Positions 49,024 to 58,461 are shown, numbered from the stretch's first letter. The stretch: 64,000 nt of DNA from Paenisporosarcina quisquiliarum_A (GCF_043641925.1 NZ_JBHZRU010000004.1:142612-206611), one strand, 5' to 3'. A program made the numbers and translations. The notes: generated by a model from the sequence alone, not told the origin.

Positions 49024-50503
49024 AGAGCGTTTTAAACTTCATCCCATCTCTGCCGTCATTAATTTTGTAAAAGGATTGAAGGACTTAATCTTCCCGTTCG
49101 TTATCGTTTTTGTAGCAAATGGTTTTCAAGGCGGAGGGGAAGGGGGATGGACAAGTTATATCCCGTATATCATTGGTGCGCTTGTTTTAACGCTCGTTTT
49201 AACAAGTGGAATTATCAAATGGAAGCGTTTTGTTTACTGGTTCGAGGACGACGAACTTCGTATTGAATATGGTTTATTTGTGAAAAAGAAAAGATACATT
49301 CCGTTTGAGCGTATTCAAAGTGTCAATTATACAGAGGGTATCTTTCATCGCCCGTTTAAACTAGTTAAATTAAAAATAGAAACTGCGGGTTCTGGTGTTT
49401 CTGATGAAGCTGAGGCTGAACTGACAGCTATTACAAAAAGTGCAGCAAGTCGGATTGAAAAAGAGTTAGCCGATGCCAAAAGAAGAAAATCCTCATCTAA
49501 ATTAAGCGAAGCACATTTAGTTGAAGAAGAAATGTCTTTGGAAGAATCTACAGTTAAAACGAAGAGAATCTACCAAATGACTAGTAAAGAATTACTCGTT
49601 TTAGCTACAACTTCTGGAGGTATAGGGGTCGTACTATCAGGTTTAGCGGTATTTGTTTCTCAATTCTCGGAACTAATTCCTTATGAACGTATTTATGATG
49701 AAGTCGTTGTGTTTTTAAAATTTGGCGTCTTAATGGTCGCACTAAGTGTCTTTGTCTTTCTGTTAATTACGTGGATATTGTCAGTGGTTTTAACAACATT
49801 AAACTATCATCAATTTACGATATGGCAAGAAGGTGACCAAATCGTTTTAACTCGAGGGTTACTAGAGAAGAAAAAAATTACGATTCCACTTGGACGCGTT
49901 CAAGGAATACAAATCGTAGAAAATCCCCTCCGACAGTTATTTGGTTACTGCACAGTCACTGTGGAAAGTGCAGGTGGTTCACTTTCTGAAAAGGACCAAA
50001 AGATTCGTTTATTTCCATTAATAAAAAAGAGTGAAGTGAAAAAGTATATTGAAGAACTTTTCCCTAATGTGGAGGTAAATCATTCTTGGATTGCTTCACC
50101 TGCAAAAGCAAAGCCGTTCTACTATCGAATTGATTTCATATGGATGATTCCTGTAATTGGTGCCGTCAGCTATTTTTATTATCCTTACGGGTTACTTTCA
50201 TTGCTGCTCGTTCCAATCATGATGCTTGTTGGAATTTGGCAACACCGCTCAGCCGCATTTTCGATCTTGGGCAATCAACTGTCCTTACGTTATCGAGGAA
50301 TTAGTTTGTATACGTTCATCTTAGAGAAAAAACGGATGCAAAAATTTGAAATCAAACAAAGTCCATTTCAAAAAAGAAGTGCTTTGGCTTCTGTAGAAAC
50401 AACCATCAAATCAGGATTATTAGGCGCTACAGCTAAAGTAGAGCATTTAAACTTAGAAGATGCTGAACAAATCATGACGTGGTATGAACCGAAAAATAAG
50501 TAA
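49016..50503 (+). CDS. ydbT: PH-domain membrane protein YdbT
   Basis: 495 residues: several spans and three bPH2-type segments, for example WFEDDELRIEYGLFVKKKRYIPFERIQSV, QEGDQIVLTRGLLEKKKITIPLGRVQGIQ and LGNQLSLRYRGISLYTFILEKKRMQKFE. The ATG at 49016 (MSEERFKLHP) has AAGGGTGG upstream and gives the family length (about 493). It acts with YdbS at the membrane. A charged linker SRIEKELADAKRRKSSSK lies near residue 160. Confidence 0.92.
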   Translation: MSEERFKLHPISAVINFVKGLKDLIFPFVIVFVANGFQGGGEGGWTSYIPYIIGALVLTLVLTSGIIKWKRFVYWFEDDELRIEYGLFVKKKRYIPFERIQSVNYTEGIFHRPFKLVKLKIETAGSGVSDEAEAELTAITKSAASRIEKELADAKRRKSSSKLSEAHLVEEEMSLEESTVKTKRIYQMTSKELLVLATTSGGIGVVLSGLAVFVSQFSELIPYERIYDEVVVFLKFGVLMVALSVFVFLLITWILSVVLTTLNYHQFTIWQEGDQIVLTRGLLEKKKITIPLGRVQGIQIVENPLRQLFGYCTVTVESAGGSLSEKDQKIRLFPLIKKSEVKKYIEELFPNVEVNHSWIASPAKAKPFYYRIDFIWMIPVIGAVSYFYYPYGLLSLLLVPIMMLVGIWQHRSAAFSILGNQLSLRYRGISLYTFILEKKRMQKFEIKQSPFQKRSALASVETTIKSGLLGATAKVEHLNLEDAEQIMTWYEPKNK

Positions 50504-50506
50504 GTA

Positions 50507-50554
50507 AAAAGGTGTCCACAAAGTAATGTAAATTTACTTTGTGGACACCTTTTT
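50507..50554 (+). terminator. Terminator after ydbT
   Basis: AAGGTGTCCACAAAGTA / TACTTTGTGGACACCTT long stem with T tail. Confidence 0.93.
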
Positions 50555-50596
50555 ATGTATACAACATTTGTGAATTCTAAATTGTTTTTGGCGGTA

Positions 50597-50715
50597 GATT
50601 GTAGTGGAAGACGGCGACTCCGGTGGGAATAGCATGAGCTGAAGGCCCCGGAGAAGCGAAGCGACGAGGAGACTGAAGCCATGCCCGCGGAAAGCGTCCG
50701 TCTGGAATGGAAATC
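50597..50715 (+). repeat. Family R imperfect repeat, copy 6 (full)
   Basis: GATTGTAGTGGAAGACGGCGACTCC, GGAGAAGCGAAGCGACGAGGAG and CCCGCGGAAAGCGTCCG, then GGAATGGAAATC. Same orientation as the 24.3-kb copy. Confidence 0.85.
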
Positions 50716-50721
50716 CCTACA

Positions 50722-50770
50722 CAAAAACGGGACTATCTCTCAGTCACAAATTGACTTTTGAGACAGTCCT
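50722..50770 (-). terminator. Terminator of the rhomboid gene
   Basis: Minus strand GGACTGTCTC...GAGATAGTCC with an inner AGTCA/TGACT, followed by CGTTTTT. Confidence 0.78.
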
Positions 50771-50800
50771 GCCTGTTTAGAGAAGACAAATAACAATCCC

Positions 50801-51412
50801 TTATTTCTTTCTCATTTTCCAACTAATGATTCGTTTAGGATGGAAGTAGCTTAAACCAATTAAAAATCCGACAACTAATCCAGTTAAATGGGCGGTAATA
50901 TTTATATTTGGTTGTAAAAATGTCATAATAACACTGATAACGATAATTGGAACGATAATACCTTTTAATTGAGGCATCGTATTTCTTGCGTAATAAACCA
51001 ATGCAGCGAAGGCGCCGAAAATACCGTAAATTGCTCCACTAGCACCAACATGATTATAAGCTAGGTCTTGTAATAAAAACGTGACCATTGTTCCAAACAA
51101 CCCTGCCATAAAATAAATTGTAAGGAAGCGCACTTTGCCAGCTAATTTTTCAAGTTCAGGTCCGAATAAATACAATGAAAACATATTAAATAACAAATGG
51201 AGTAACCCGCCATGTAAAAACATTGGCGTAACGAATCTCCACCATTCACCCTCAGAAATTAAAGCATTTGAACCAAGGCCAAAGTAAAATACAAAGTCAC
51301 CAATGATAGGTAAAATCGTTAATACATAGATCATGATATTCAAAGCAATTAGTGTGGAAACCACAGGATAAAATTGCATGTATTGTTTTAAATTTTCTCT
51401 TCTAGTAAACAT
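50801..51412 (-). CDS. ydcA: Rhomboid family intramembrane serine protease (YdcA position)
   Basis: 203 residues and six predicted spans. The catalytic Ser lies in GASGAIYGIFGAFAALVYY and the partner His in ITAHLTGLVVGF. HGGLLHLLFNMFSLYLFGPELE is the conserved second-span motif. It lies between ydbT and acpS, as in B. subtilis, but is encoded on the opposite strand. Substrates unknown. Confidence 0.92.
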   Translation of the reverse strand: MFTRRENLKQYMQFYPVVSTLIALNIMIYVLTILPIIGDFVFYFGLGSNALISEGEWWRFVTPMFLHGGLLHLLFNMFSLYLFGPELEKLAGKVRFLTIYFMAGLFGTMVTFLLQDLAYNHVGASGAIYGIFGAFAALVYYARNTMPQLKGIIVPIIVISVIMTFLQPNINITAHLTGLVVGFLIGLSYFHPKRIISWKMRKK

Positions 51413-51483
51413 GTATCCACCTCTTATTTGTATGAATAGTATTATACCGTTTAATTCAGTTATTTTGAAAGGAGAAGTCTGTA

Positions 51484-51837
51484 ATGATTACTGGAATAGG
51501 ATTAGATGTGACAGAAATAGAAAAAATACGGACCATTCATGCACGTACCGTAAAATTTGTGGAACGAATTTTAACCCAAAAAGAAATAAAAAAATTTTCT
51601 TCTTTAACTGAACATCGACGAACCGAATTTTTAGCAGGAAGATTTGCAGCTAAAGAAGCTTTCGCGAAAGCTTTAGGGACTGGTATAGGTAAAGATTGTA
51701 GCTTTCAAGATATCGAAATATTACCGGATGAATTAGGTAAACCTGTACTTTATTTTAAAGAAAATGAAGTGAACGGATTTGTAAGTATCACACATACAAA
51801 ACAATTCGCTGCCGCTCAAGTTGTTTTGGTTGAATAA
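51484..51837 (+). CDS. acpS: Holo-[acyl-carrier-protein] synthase
   Basis: 117 residues. Transfers 4'-phosphopantetheine from CoA to apo-ACP. Family motifs: MITGIGLDVTEIEKIR (metal Asp), FLAGRFAAKEAFAKALGTGIG (Glu and Lys) and VSITHTKQFAAA. AAAGGAG lies upstream. First of a run with ydcC and alr. Confidence 0.96.
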   Translation: MITGIGLDVTEIEKIRTIHARTVKFVERILTQKEIKKFSSLTEHRRTEFLAGRFAAKEAFAKALGTGIGKDCSFQDIEILPDELGKPVLYFKENEVNGFVSITHTKQFAAAQVVLVE

Positions 51838-51896
51838 TCCCTGTCCCTTTCTCATAAGATGTCTCAACGGACCGAAAAGAGAAAGGATGAACCGAT

Positions 51897-52907
51897 GTGC
51901 GCAGCCGTTTAACCGCAGGAATTTTGTTATTGATGATGATGTTTGTATTAGCCGCTTGTGGTGCAGATTCCAAAGAGGATGTTTTGAAAAAGCTTAGCAA
52001 CAAATGGGTAGACACTAAAGGATATGAGCTCGATGCAAAAATGGAGATTAAAACTGGGTCCGAACCACGTCTCTATGAAGTGGATGTATGGCACACGAAA
52101 CCAGATTTATATCGAGTAAAAGTGACTCAATCTGGAGAAGACATGTCTCAAACGATTGTAAGAAACAAAGAGGGAGTCTTTGTGACAACGCCTTCTTTAG
52201 GCAAAACCTATAAGTTTCAAAGTGAATGGCCAGAAAAAAATAGCCAAGCATATTTAATCGGCTCCCTTGCTAAAGACATCAAAGAAGATAAGGCCGCTGT
52301 CATGACGGAAAATAAAACCTCTTATGTATTTGAAACGAAAACAAGAAATAGTCACCAAAAAATGTTGCCAACTCAAAAGATTCATATAAGCAAAAAAACT
52401 TTGTTGCCAACAAAAGTTTCTATTTTGAACGATCAAAAAGAAGAACAAATTTTAATTACTTTTGATAAGATTACTTTAGGAACGTCAAGAAGTGCTTCAG
52501 AATATAAAGCAGACAGTCCAACTGATGTAACAGATGACAATGAAACAGCTAAGGAAGAACCAAAAACGACGTTTGAAACACACTACCCATCAATACCATG
52601 GGAAAGTGTAACGATGATAGATGAAAAAATAATGAAAAACGAAAACAAAGATCGTGTCATTTTAACGTATGGTGGAGACAAAGAGTTTACGATTATTCAA
52701 TCTCCAGTGAGTTTCGTGGATGGTGCACTGTTGCCAGTTACTGCTCCAGGCGATCCGGCTGATTTAGGATTTGCGATTGGTGCGATTACGGATAAATCCA
52801 TTACGTGGGAACAAAATGGCGTTCAATTCTATTTAGCTTCTGACTCTATGTCACGTGAAGAAATGATGATGGTTGCTGGTTCAATGACCACTCAAGATAT
52901 GAAATAA
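51897..52907 (+). CDS. ydcC: LolA-like outer lipoprotein YdcC
   Basis: 336 residues. Lipoprotein signal LLLMMMFVLAAC; the body matches the LolA-fold DUF4367/YdcC family with KNKWVDTKGYELDAKMEI-like beta strands. Role unclear: membrane-attached, sporulation- or envelope-linked in B. subtilis. The GTG at 51897 follows AAAGGATG. Position between acpS and alr matches the B. subtilis order. Confidence 0.93.
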   Translation: MRSRLTAGILLLMMMFVLAACGADSKEDVLKKLSNKWVDTKGYELDAKMEIKTGSEPRLYEVDVWHTKPDLYRVKVTQSGEDMSQTIVRNKEGVFVTTPSLGKTYKFQSEWPEKNSQAYLIGSLAKDIKEDKAAVMTENKTSYVFETKTRNSHQKMLPTQKIHISKKTLLPTKVSILNDQKEEQILITFDKITLGTSRSASEYKADSPTDVTDDNETAKEEPKTTFETHYPSIPWESVTMIDEKIMKNENKDRVILTYGGDKEFTIIQSPVSFVDGALLPVTAPGDPADLGFAIGAITDKSITWEQNGVQFYLASDSMSREEMMMVAGSMTTQDMK

Positions 52908-52948
52908 ATATAGTTGCAGCTCGTCGCATCTGAAAATGAGGAATATAT

Positions 52949-54049
52949 ATGGATTTTTATAGACCAACTTTTGCAGCAATTGATTTGAATGCGATAAAAA
53001 TGAATATACTGAACCTACAAACGCATATAAACAAGCCATTAGAGATTATTGCGGTTGTAAAAGCGAATGCCTACGGTCATGGAGCTGTAAAAGTATCCAA
53101 GGTCGCCATGGAGGCAGGAGCGAGTATGCTTGCGGTGGCAACTCCAGATGAAGCGATTCGGTTGCGAAAAGAGGGCATCGAATCGCCTCTTCTTGTAATG
53201 GGGGCATCTTCACCTACATTTGCTAGTGTCGCAGCTGAATTAAATATCATGGTGACAGTATTTGATGAAATGTGGATGAACCAAATCCCGCCTCTATCTC
53301 ATCGCCTGAAGATCCATTTAAAAATGGATACTGGAATGGGGCGATTAGGGATTTATTCCGAAAATCATTTACAGTCCATCCTTCAACTAATTCATCAACG
53401 AGATGATATTGAACTTGATGGTGTATTCACTCATTTTTCAACTGCGGATGAGGAAGATCAAAGCCATTATAAAGAACAAATGTCGAAATTTAAGAATTTC
53501 CTTCGGTTATTTAATGACAAGCCCAGAGTGGTGCATGCCGCCAATAGCGCAGCTGCACTCATTAGGAATGAATCATTATTTGATGGGGTTCGCTTCGGCA
53601 TCTCTTTATATGGATTGTCACCTTCAGCATATGTCAGTGGAATTTTGCCGTTTCCTTTAACACCTGCCATGTCCTTGCATACAGAAGTTGCATTTATTAA
53701 ACGTGTGCCTGAAGCTACTGCTATCAGTTACGGTGCAACCTATCGTACGCAACAAAGTGAATGGATTGCTACCTTACCTATAGGATATGCAGACGGATTG
53801 TTAAGGGGACTAAGTGGGCAAGAAGTTTTAGTTGGTGGAAGAAGAGTGCCGATTGTCGGTCGGATTTGTATGGATCAATGTATGATTCGTTTAGATGAAG
53901 AAGTCCCAATCGGAGAAAAAGTAGTTCTTTTAGGCAGACAAGACAACGAAATAATTCATGTAGAAGAATGGGCAGAAAAACTAAACACCATATCCTACGA
54001 GGTCCCTTGTATCATCAGTGAACGAGTACCTCGGGTATATATTCCTTGA
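52949..54049 (+). CDS. alr: Alanine racemase
   Basis: 366 residues. Interconverts L- and D-alanine for the cell wall. The PLP-binding Lys is in IAVVKANAYGHGAVKV; the catalytic Tyr lies in ISYGATYRT; the GRICMDQCMIRL motif follows. It provides substrate for Ddl, encoded 10 kb away. Confidence 0.96.
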   Translation: MDFYRPTFAAIDLNAIKMNILNLQTHINKPLEIIAVVKANAYGHGAVKVSKVAMEAGASMLAVATPDEAIRLRKEGIESPLLVMGASSPTFASVAAELNIMVTVFDEMWMNQIPPLSHRLKIHLKMDTGMGRLGIYSENHLQSILQLIHQRDDIELDGVFTHFSTADEEDQSHYKEQMSKFKNFLRLFNDKPRVVHAANSAAALIRNESLFDGVRFGISLYGLSPSAYVSGILPFPLTPAMSLHTEVAFIKRVPEATAISYGATYRTQQSEWIATLPIGYADGLLRGLSGQEVLVGGRRVPIVGRICMDQCMIRLDEEVPIGEKVVLLGRQDNEIIHVEEWAEKLNTISYEVPCIISERVPRVYIP

Positions 54050-54181
54050 AATTCGACACCATCCGACGTAACTAAAAAATATTGTCAGATATTTTCCTTA
54101 TTTGTCTTCTCATTGTCGTTTTAGAATGGTAAGATAAAAAAGTATTGAAAAGAGGGACGGGTTTTGTCGGAGGTGTTAGCT

Positions 54182-54463
54182 GTGAATGAGAAAAAAGAGA
54201 CAAAGGAAGTTTTAGTTAAGCTTCCTAGACAAATTGTGCGCAATCTTGTAGAGCAGAAAGAGCAACAACTGGCTGAGCCAGGAGAGTTTGTTTATATTTC
54301 CACAAAAAGAACAAGTAAGCATCTTCAACCAAATCTTATACGAGAAGCCATGATTAAAGGCTACGTCGAGATGTCGCATATTAACTTATCCATCGCAAGT
54401 GAATGCTTGCATTTGGAATACGAAGCGGAGCATACTGTGGAGCGTCTCGTAAGCGGAGGATGA
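54182..54463 (+). CDS. ndoAI: Antitoxin NdoAI (MazE-like)
   Basis: 93 residues from the GTG at 54182 (MNEKKETKEVLVKLPRQI), which has GGAGGTG 6 nt upstream and gives exactly the B. subtilis EndoAI length; the longer TTG start is less good. An N-terminal ribbon-helix-helix for DNA binding and a C-terminal toxin-binding tail ending AEHTVERLVSGG, as in EndoAI. It neutralises NdoA and probably autoregulates. Confidence 0.93.
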   Translation: MNEKKETKEVLVKLPRQIVRNLVEQKEQQLAEPGEFVYISTKRTSKHLQPNLIREAMIKGYVEMSHINLSIASECLHLEYEAEHTVERLVSGG

Positions 54464-54467
54464 AAAT

Positions 54468-54818
54468 TTGAACGTAAAACGCGGTGACGTTTTTTTCGCT
54501 GATCTATCGCCTGTGGTCGGTTCTGAGCAAGGTGGAACTCGACCCGTTTTGGTGATACAGAACGATATTGGAAATCGGTTCAGCCCAACAATCATCATTG
54601 CGGCAATCACGGCGCAAATTCAAAAAGCAAAATTACCAACGCATGTAGAAATCAATGCTAAAAAGTATGGGTTTGAACGGGATTCCGTTATTTTGCTCGA
54701 ACAATTGCGAACGATTGATAAGTCGCGACTAACTGATAAAATTACACAATTAGATGATGTCTTGATGGATGCGGTCGATGAGGCGCTAGAAATAAGTCTG
54801 GGCCTTGTTAAATTTTAA
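54468..54818 (+). CDS. ndoA: mRNA interferase toxin NdoA (MazF/EndoA)
   Basis: 116 residues. Cleaves mRNA at UACAU-type sequences in B. subtilis. MNVKRGDVFFADLSPVVGSEQGGTRPVLVIQND matches EndoA closely, including Arg25 and Thr48 (SPTIIIAAIT) of the active site. It starts 5 bp after the antitoxin with a TTG codon behind GGAGG. Order antitoxin-toxin followed by the rsb operon is as in B. subtilis. Confidence 0.96.
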   Translation: MNVKRGDVFFADLSPVVGSEQGGTRPVLVIQNDIGNRFSPTIIIAAITAQIQKAKLPTHVEINAKKYGFERDSVILLEQLRTIDKSRLTDKITQLDDVLMDAVDEALEISLGLVKF

Positions 54819-54836
54819 TCATACATAACCCTAAAA

Positions 54837-54873
54837 AACACCAAACGGACTGTCTACCGTATGGTGTTTTTTT
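54837..54873 (+). terminator. Terminator after ndoA
   Basis: AACACCAAACGG / CCGTATGGTGTT stem, TTTTTTT tail; it separates the toxin operon from rsbR. Confidence 0.87.
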
Positions 54874-54963
54874 ACATCGGATTAAAAAACGTGTGTAGTT
54901 TTCATTTTTCCTATACAATATAAAATAGATATAAATTTGTCACGGGGAGGCTTTTGGAACTAG

Positions 54964-55794
54964 ATGAATAAACAGATGGCTACATTCATTCAAGATAATT
55001 TAGAAGAAATCATATCAAGATGGCAAGAGATGATGAAGGATGACTCAGAAGAACGATTCTTCCAAATCATGTCGCAAGATGTAATCGATAAAACGAGCCG
55101 CGAATTTGCAGAGTTAATGATTTCAAACCTTTATGAAGGCGAATCAAACTATGAAAATCGATTAAAAGATTTTACGAATAAAGTCGTTCGATTCGGTTGG
55201 TCAATATCATTTGTTATGAAAGCAATTACTCATTTTACAACAGTCGTCTATACAATGCTTGAAGAGAATGGAACGATTAGAGAAGATAATATGAAAGAAT
55301 ATGTGATGACTTTCGCTGCTTGGATTACTCCAATGCGGGACGGAATCGTTGAAACATATGCGAAAACTTGGGAACGAACTGTTCAGTTACAAAAAATTGC
55401 GTTACAAGAACTTTCAGCGTCATTAATCCCAGTATTCGATAAAATTTCAGTTATGCCTTTAGTTGGTACAATCGACACTGAGCGAGCAAAACTAATAATG
55501 GAAAACTTATTAGAAGGTGTTGTTAAGCATCGTGCCGAAGTAGTACTACTAGATATTACAGGGGTACCTGTAGTTGACACGATGGTTGCTCATCATATTA
55601 TTCAAGCGGCAGATGCTGTTCGATTAGTTGGAGCGAAATGTATGTTAGTTGGTATCAGACCTGAAATAGCGCAAACAATTGTAACTCTAGGTATTAATTT
55701 AAAAGATTTCACAACAACTAGCACATTACAACGTGGAGTTGAACAAGCTTTAGCTTGGACTAATCGTCAAATCGTGGAGGTGGATGAAGATTGA
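54964..55794 (+). CDS. rsbR: Stressosome sensor RsbR
   Basis: 276 residues: an N-terminal non-haem globin-like sensing domain (1-140, with IIMSQDVIDKTSREF) and a C-terminal STAS domain (about 150-270, VVLLDITGVPVVDTMVAHHIIQ). RsbT phosphorylates it on a STAS-domain Thr, freeing RsbT under stress. It heads the rsbR-S-T-U block and overlaps rsbS by 4 bp. GGGGAGG lies 10-15 nt upstream of the ATG. Confidence 0.95.
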   Translation: MNKQMATFIQDNLEEIISRWQEMMKDDSEERFFQIMSQDVIDKTSREFAELMISNLYEGESNYENRLKDFTNKVVRFGWSISFVMKAITHFTTVVYTMLEENGTIREDNMKEYVMTFAAWITPMRDGIVETYAKTWERTVQLQKIALQELSASLIPVFDKISVMPLVGTIDTERAKLIMENLLEGVVKHRAEVVLLDITGVPVVDTMVAHHIIQAADAVRLVGAKCMLVGIRPEIAQTIVTLGINLKDFTTTSTLQRGVEQALAWTNRQIVEVDED

Positions 55795-56153
55795 ATTTAC
55801 GCATTCCCATACTTAAATTAAAAGATGTACTTATCGTATCTATTCAATGGGAATTGGATGATCAAACTGCTCTCCAATTTCAAGAGGATTTATTAACTAA
55901 AATGCATGAAACTAGTGCAAGAGGTGTTGTCATTGACTTAACTCCAATTGACTTCATAGACTCATTTATCGCTAAAGTATTAGGTGACGTTATTTCTATG
56001 TCTGGCTTAATGGGGGCGAAAGTTGTAATTACTGGAATTCAACCGGCAGTGGCCATTACACTCATTGAATTAGGAATTAGACTAGAAGATGTAATGACGG
56101 CTTTAGACTTAGAAAATGGTCTTGAAAAACTCCAACAAGAATTGGAGGCCTAG
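55791..56153 (+). CDS. rsbS: Stressosome scaffold RsbS
   Basis: 120-residue single STAS protein that captures RsbT. The phosphorylatable Ser is in LTPIDFIDSFIAKVLGD. The TTG at 55791 follows GGAGGTGGATGAAGA. It lies inside the rsb operon, overlapping rsbR and 2 bp before rsbT. Confidence 0.95.
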   Translation: MNLRIPILKLKDVLIVSIQWELDDQTALQFQEDLLTKMHETSARGVVIDLTPIDFIDSFIAKVLGDVISMSGLMGAKVVITGIQPAVAITLIELGIRLEDVMTALDLENGLEKLQQELEA

Positions 56154-56155
56154 AA

Positions 56156-56557
56156 ATGGGTTATCAGTCTTCTGTAGAAATTTTAACGGAGTGGGATATT
56201 GTTGCTGCAAGACAACTTGGTCGAAATGAGGCAAAAGAAGTTGGGTTTGGCACAGTCGACCAAGCGCGTATCACAACAGCAATTAGTGAACTCGCTCGTA
56301 ATATTTACTTATATGCGGGAAAAGGGAAAATTGAAATTGAACGTATAACAGAAGGCGGTTTGTTTGGAATCATTATCATCGCATCAGATGAAGGGCCGGG
56401 GATACCCGATGTTCGAAAAGTGATGGAGGATGGATTCTCTACTTCAGGCGGTTTAGGAGCTGGAATGCCGGGAGTTAAACGTTTAATGGACGATTTCAAA
56501 GTGGAAACTGTTCTCGGTGAAGGAACAGTTATAAAAGCGACAAAATGGATTAGGTAG
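56156..56557 (+). CDS. rsbT: Serine/threonine kinase RsbT
   Basis: 133-residue HATPase kinase that phosphorylates RsbR/RsbS and then activates RsbU. ATP-lid signatures AISELARNIYLYAG (N box), DEGPGIPDV (G1), and GLGAGMPGVKRLMDDF (G2) are present. The ATG follows rsbS by 2 bp; GGAGG lies just upstream. Confidence 0.96.
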   Translation: MGYQSSVEILTEWDIVAARQLGRNEAKEVGFGTVDQARITTAISELARNIYLYAGKGKIEIERITEGGLFGIIIIASDEGPGIPDVRKVMEDGFSTSGGLGAGMPGVKRLMDDFKVETVLGEGTVIKATKWIR

Positions 56558-56572
56558 GGAGGTTTTGCTTAA

Positions 56573-57586
56573 ATGCCTCAAGAAATTGAACGGCAATATA
56601 AAGAAATCATGCGTCAATATGTTATGCGGCAAACAGAGCAAAACTTATATGCGGGTCAAAATTTCAGCCGTCAATTGATTCAAAAAAACATTGCCCCTGA
56701 AGACGTGATCAGTATTCACAAAGCTGCTTTAGAGGAAATGCAACCTGAATTACCAGTGAATGTTTGGCATTCATTTGATTTGTTAATTGAAATGATGATT
56801 CGTTATGGTCTTGCTCTTAAAGAACATCAAAGCCTTCTTCAACGTCAAGAAGAGATGAAGTTGGAAATGGATTTGGCAGCAAATGTTCAAAAAACTTTAT
56901 TAAAGACTACTGTTCCCACGATAAATGGATTAGAAATAGGGATGATATCTGTCCCAGCTAGACAAATGAATGGGGATTATATTTATTTTCTAAGTGATAA
57001 CTCTGAATACGCTGGAGTAGCCGTTGCTGACGTAATCGGTAAAGGTATTCCGGCAGCTTTATGCATGTCCATGGTTAAGTATGGGATGGATAGTCTTCAA
57101 GATTCACATACTGATCCTGCAATCGTTCTAGATGTTATTAACCGTATTGTTGAAAAAAGTGTAGATGATGATATGTTCATTTCTATGTTTTATGGCAGAT
57201 ATAATGTAACAAACTCGGTCTTTACATATGCATCTGCAGGTCATGAACCTGCTCTTTTTTTCGACTCAGCAACCGAAACTTTTTCGGAATTGCATGCCAA
57301 AGGATTGCTATTAGGTGTAGTTCCTAATGTCACGTACAATCAACATGATATTACCTTGAAGGCCGGTGATTTAGTTGTGATGATGACGGATGGTGTGACG
57401 GAATGTAGAACCGAAGAAGGATTTATTGAACAAGACATCATTTTATCTCTAATCAGTTCTTTGAGAGATAAACCTGCACAAGTGATAGTAGATACTGTCT
57501 ATAAAGAGTTGGAAAAAATGCAGGATTTTGAACTGCGTGATGATTTTACGCTTGTAATTTATAAAAAAACGGATTCGAATGTTTGA
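56573..57586 (+). CDS. rsbU: PP2C phosphatase RsbU
   Basis: 337 residues: N-terminal helical RsbT-binding domain (1-80) and C-terminal PPM phosphatase with VPARQMNGDYIYFLSD, ADVIGKGIPAALCMSM and DLVVMMTDGVTE carrying the metal-binding Asp residues. It dephosphorylates RsbV-P to release sigma-B. Its stop codon lies within the -35 box of the sigma-B promoter for rsbV. Confidence 0.95.
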   Translation: MPQEIERQYKEIMRQYVMRQTEQNLYAGQNFSRQLIQKNIAPEDVISIHKAALEEMQPELPVNVWHSFDLLIEMMIRYGLALKEHQSLLQRQEEMKLEMDLAANVQKTLLKTTVPTINGLEIGMISVPARQMNGDYIYFLSDNSEYAGVAVADVIGKGIPAALCMSMVKYGMDSLQDSHTDPAIVLDVINRIVEKSVDDDMFISMFYGRYNVTNSVFTYASAGHEPALFFDSATETFSELHAKGLLLGVVPNVTYNQHDITLKAGDLVVMMTDGVTECRTEEGFIEQDIILSLISSLRDKPAQVIVDTVYKELEKMQDFELRDDFTLVIYKKTDSNV

Positions 57587-57606
57587 AACTGACAAGCGAG
57601 TGGTAT
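57581..57606 (+). promoter_or_regulatory. Sigma-B autoregulatory promoter before rsbV
   Basis: GTTTGA (57581-57586), 14 nt, TGGTAT (57601-57606): five of six bases of GTTTAA and of GGGTAT, at the exact spacing. The position matches the known PB promoter inside the B. subtilis sigB operon. The GTTTGA box contains the rsbU stop TGA. Confidence 0.85.
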
Positions 57607-57658
57607 GGTAAGTTATAGGAAATTAGATGTATATATAGATGGACGGGGTGTCAATTAG

Positions 57659-57994
57659 ATGAATATTCAAGTTGTATTTAAAAATGATAACGATTTTGTA
57701 AAAGGATTTATTAGTGGAGAAATCGATGCATTTACAGCACCAATGCTACGAGAAAAATTATCGACTGTAGAGTTGAAAAAAGGTTTACAAGCCGAACTTA
57801 ACTTGTCAGATGTTTCGTATATGGACAGTACTGGATTAGGTGTGATCGTGGCATTCTTCAAAAATGTGAATGCTAATGAAGGTCATGTGAAACTAACGGG
57901 ATTATCGCCTCGTCTAAAAAGATTGTTTGATATTACGGGTCTTGGTGAAATTATGGATATTGAAACAGATGATAAAGGTGGTAGCGAGTCATGA
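57659..57994 (+). CDS. rsbV: Anti-anti-sigma factor RsbV
   Basis: 111-residue STAS protein. Dephosphorylated RsbV binds RsbW and frees sigma-B; the phosphorylation Ser lies in VSYMDSTGLGVIVAF. It follows the sigma-B promoter by 52 bp and overlaps rsbW by 4 bp. Confidence 0.96.
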   Translation: MNIQVVFKNDNDFVKGFISGEIDAFTAPMLREKLSTVELKKGLQAELNLSDVSYMDSTGLGVIVAFFKNVNANEGHVKLTGLSPRLKRLFDITGLGEIMDIETDDKGGSES

Positions 57995-58461
57995 GACCTT
58001 TCGATTATGTAGAAATAAGAGTTCCAGCAAAACCTCAATACGTTGGGGTAGCGCGTTTAACTATATCCGGTTTAGCTAGTCGCGTAGGTTTTACTTATGA
58101 CGACATTGAAGATTTGAAAATCGCTTCAAGTGAAGCGATTACAAATGCGGTTCAACACGCTTATGCAGGTGTGGATGAAGGCGAAGTTGTAGTTGGTTGT
58201 GCTTTATACGAAGATCGCATTGAAATCATGGTTGCCGATCATGGGAAAAGTTTTAATTTCGAAGAAACAAAAGCCAAAGTTGGTCCTTACCACGAACAGC
58301 AAGAAGTGGAATTCTTAAGAGAAGGAGGACTTGGGCTGTATTTGATTGAAACGCTAATGGATGAAGTAAAAGTCCATCACCAAGAAGGCGTAACAGTATT
58401 CATGACAAAGTATGTCGGAGAAGAGCAGGTGGAAGAGAATGTCGAAACTATCTCCTCCTAA
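57991..58461 (+). CDS. rsbW: Anti-sigma factor/kinase RsbW
   Basis: 156 residues of the HATPase kinase fold: ASSEAITNAVQHAYAG (N box), VADHGKSFNFE (G1) and LREGGLGLYLIETLMDEV (G2). Binds sigma-B and phosphorylates RsbV. The stop overlaps the sigB start by 23 bp. Confidence 0.96.
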   Translation: MRPFDYVEIRVPAKPQYVGVARLTISGLASRVGFTYDDIEDLKIASSEAITNAVQHAYAGVDEGEVVVGCALYEDRIEIMVADHGKSFNFEETKAKVGPYHEQQEVEFLREGGLGLYLIETLMDEVKVHHQEGVTVFMTKYVGEEQVEENVETISS

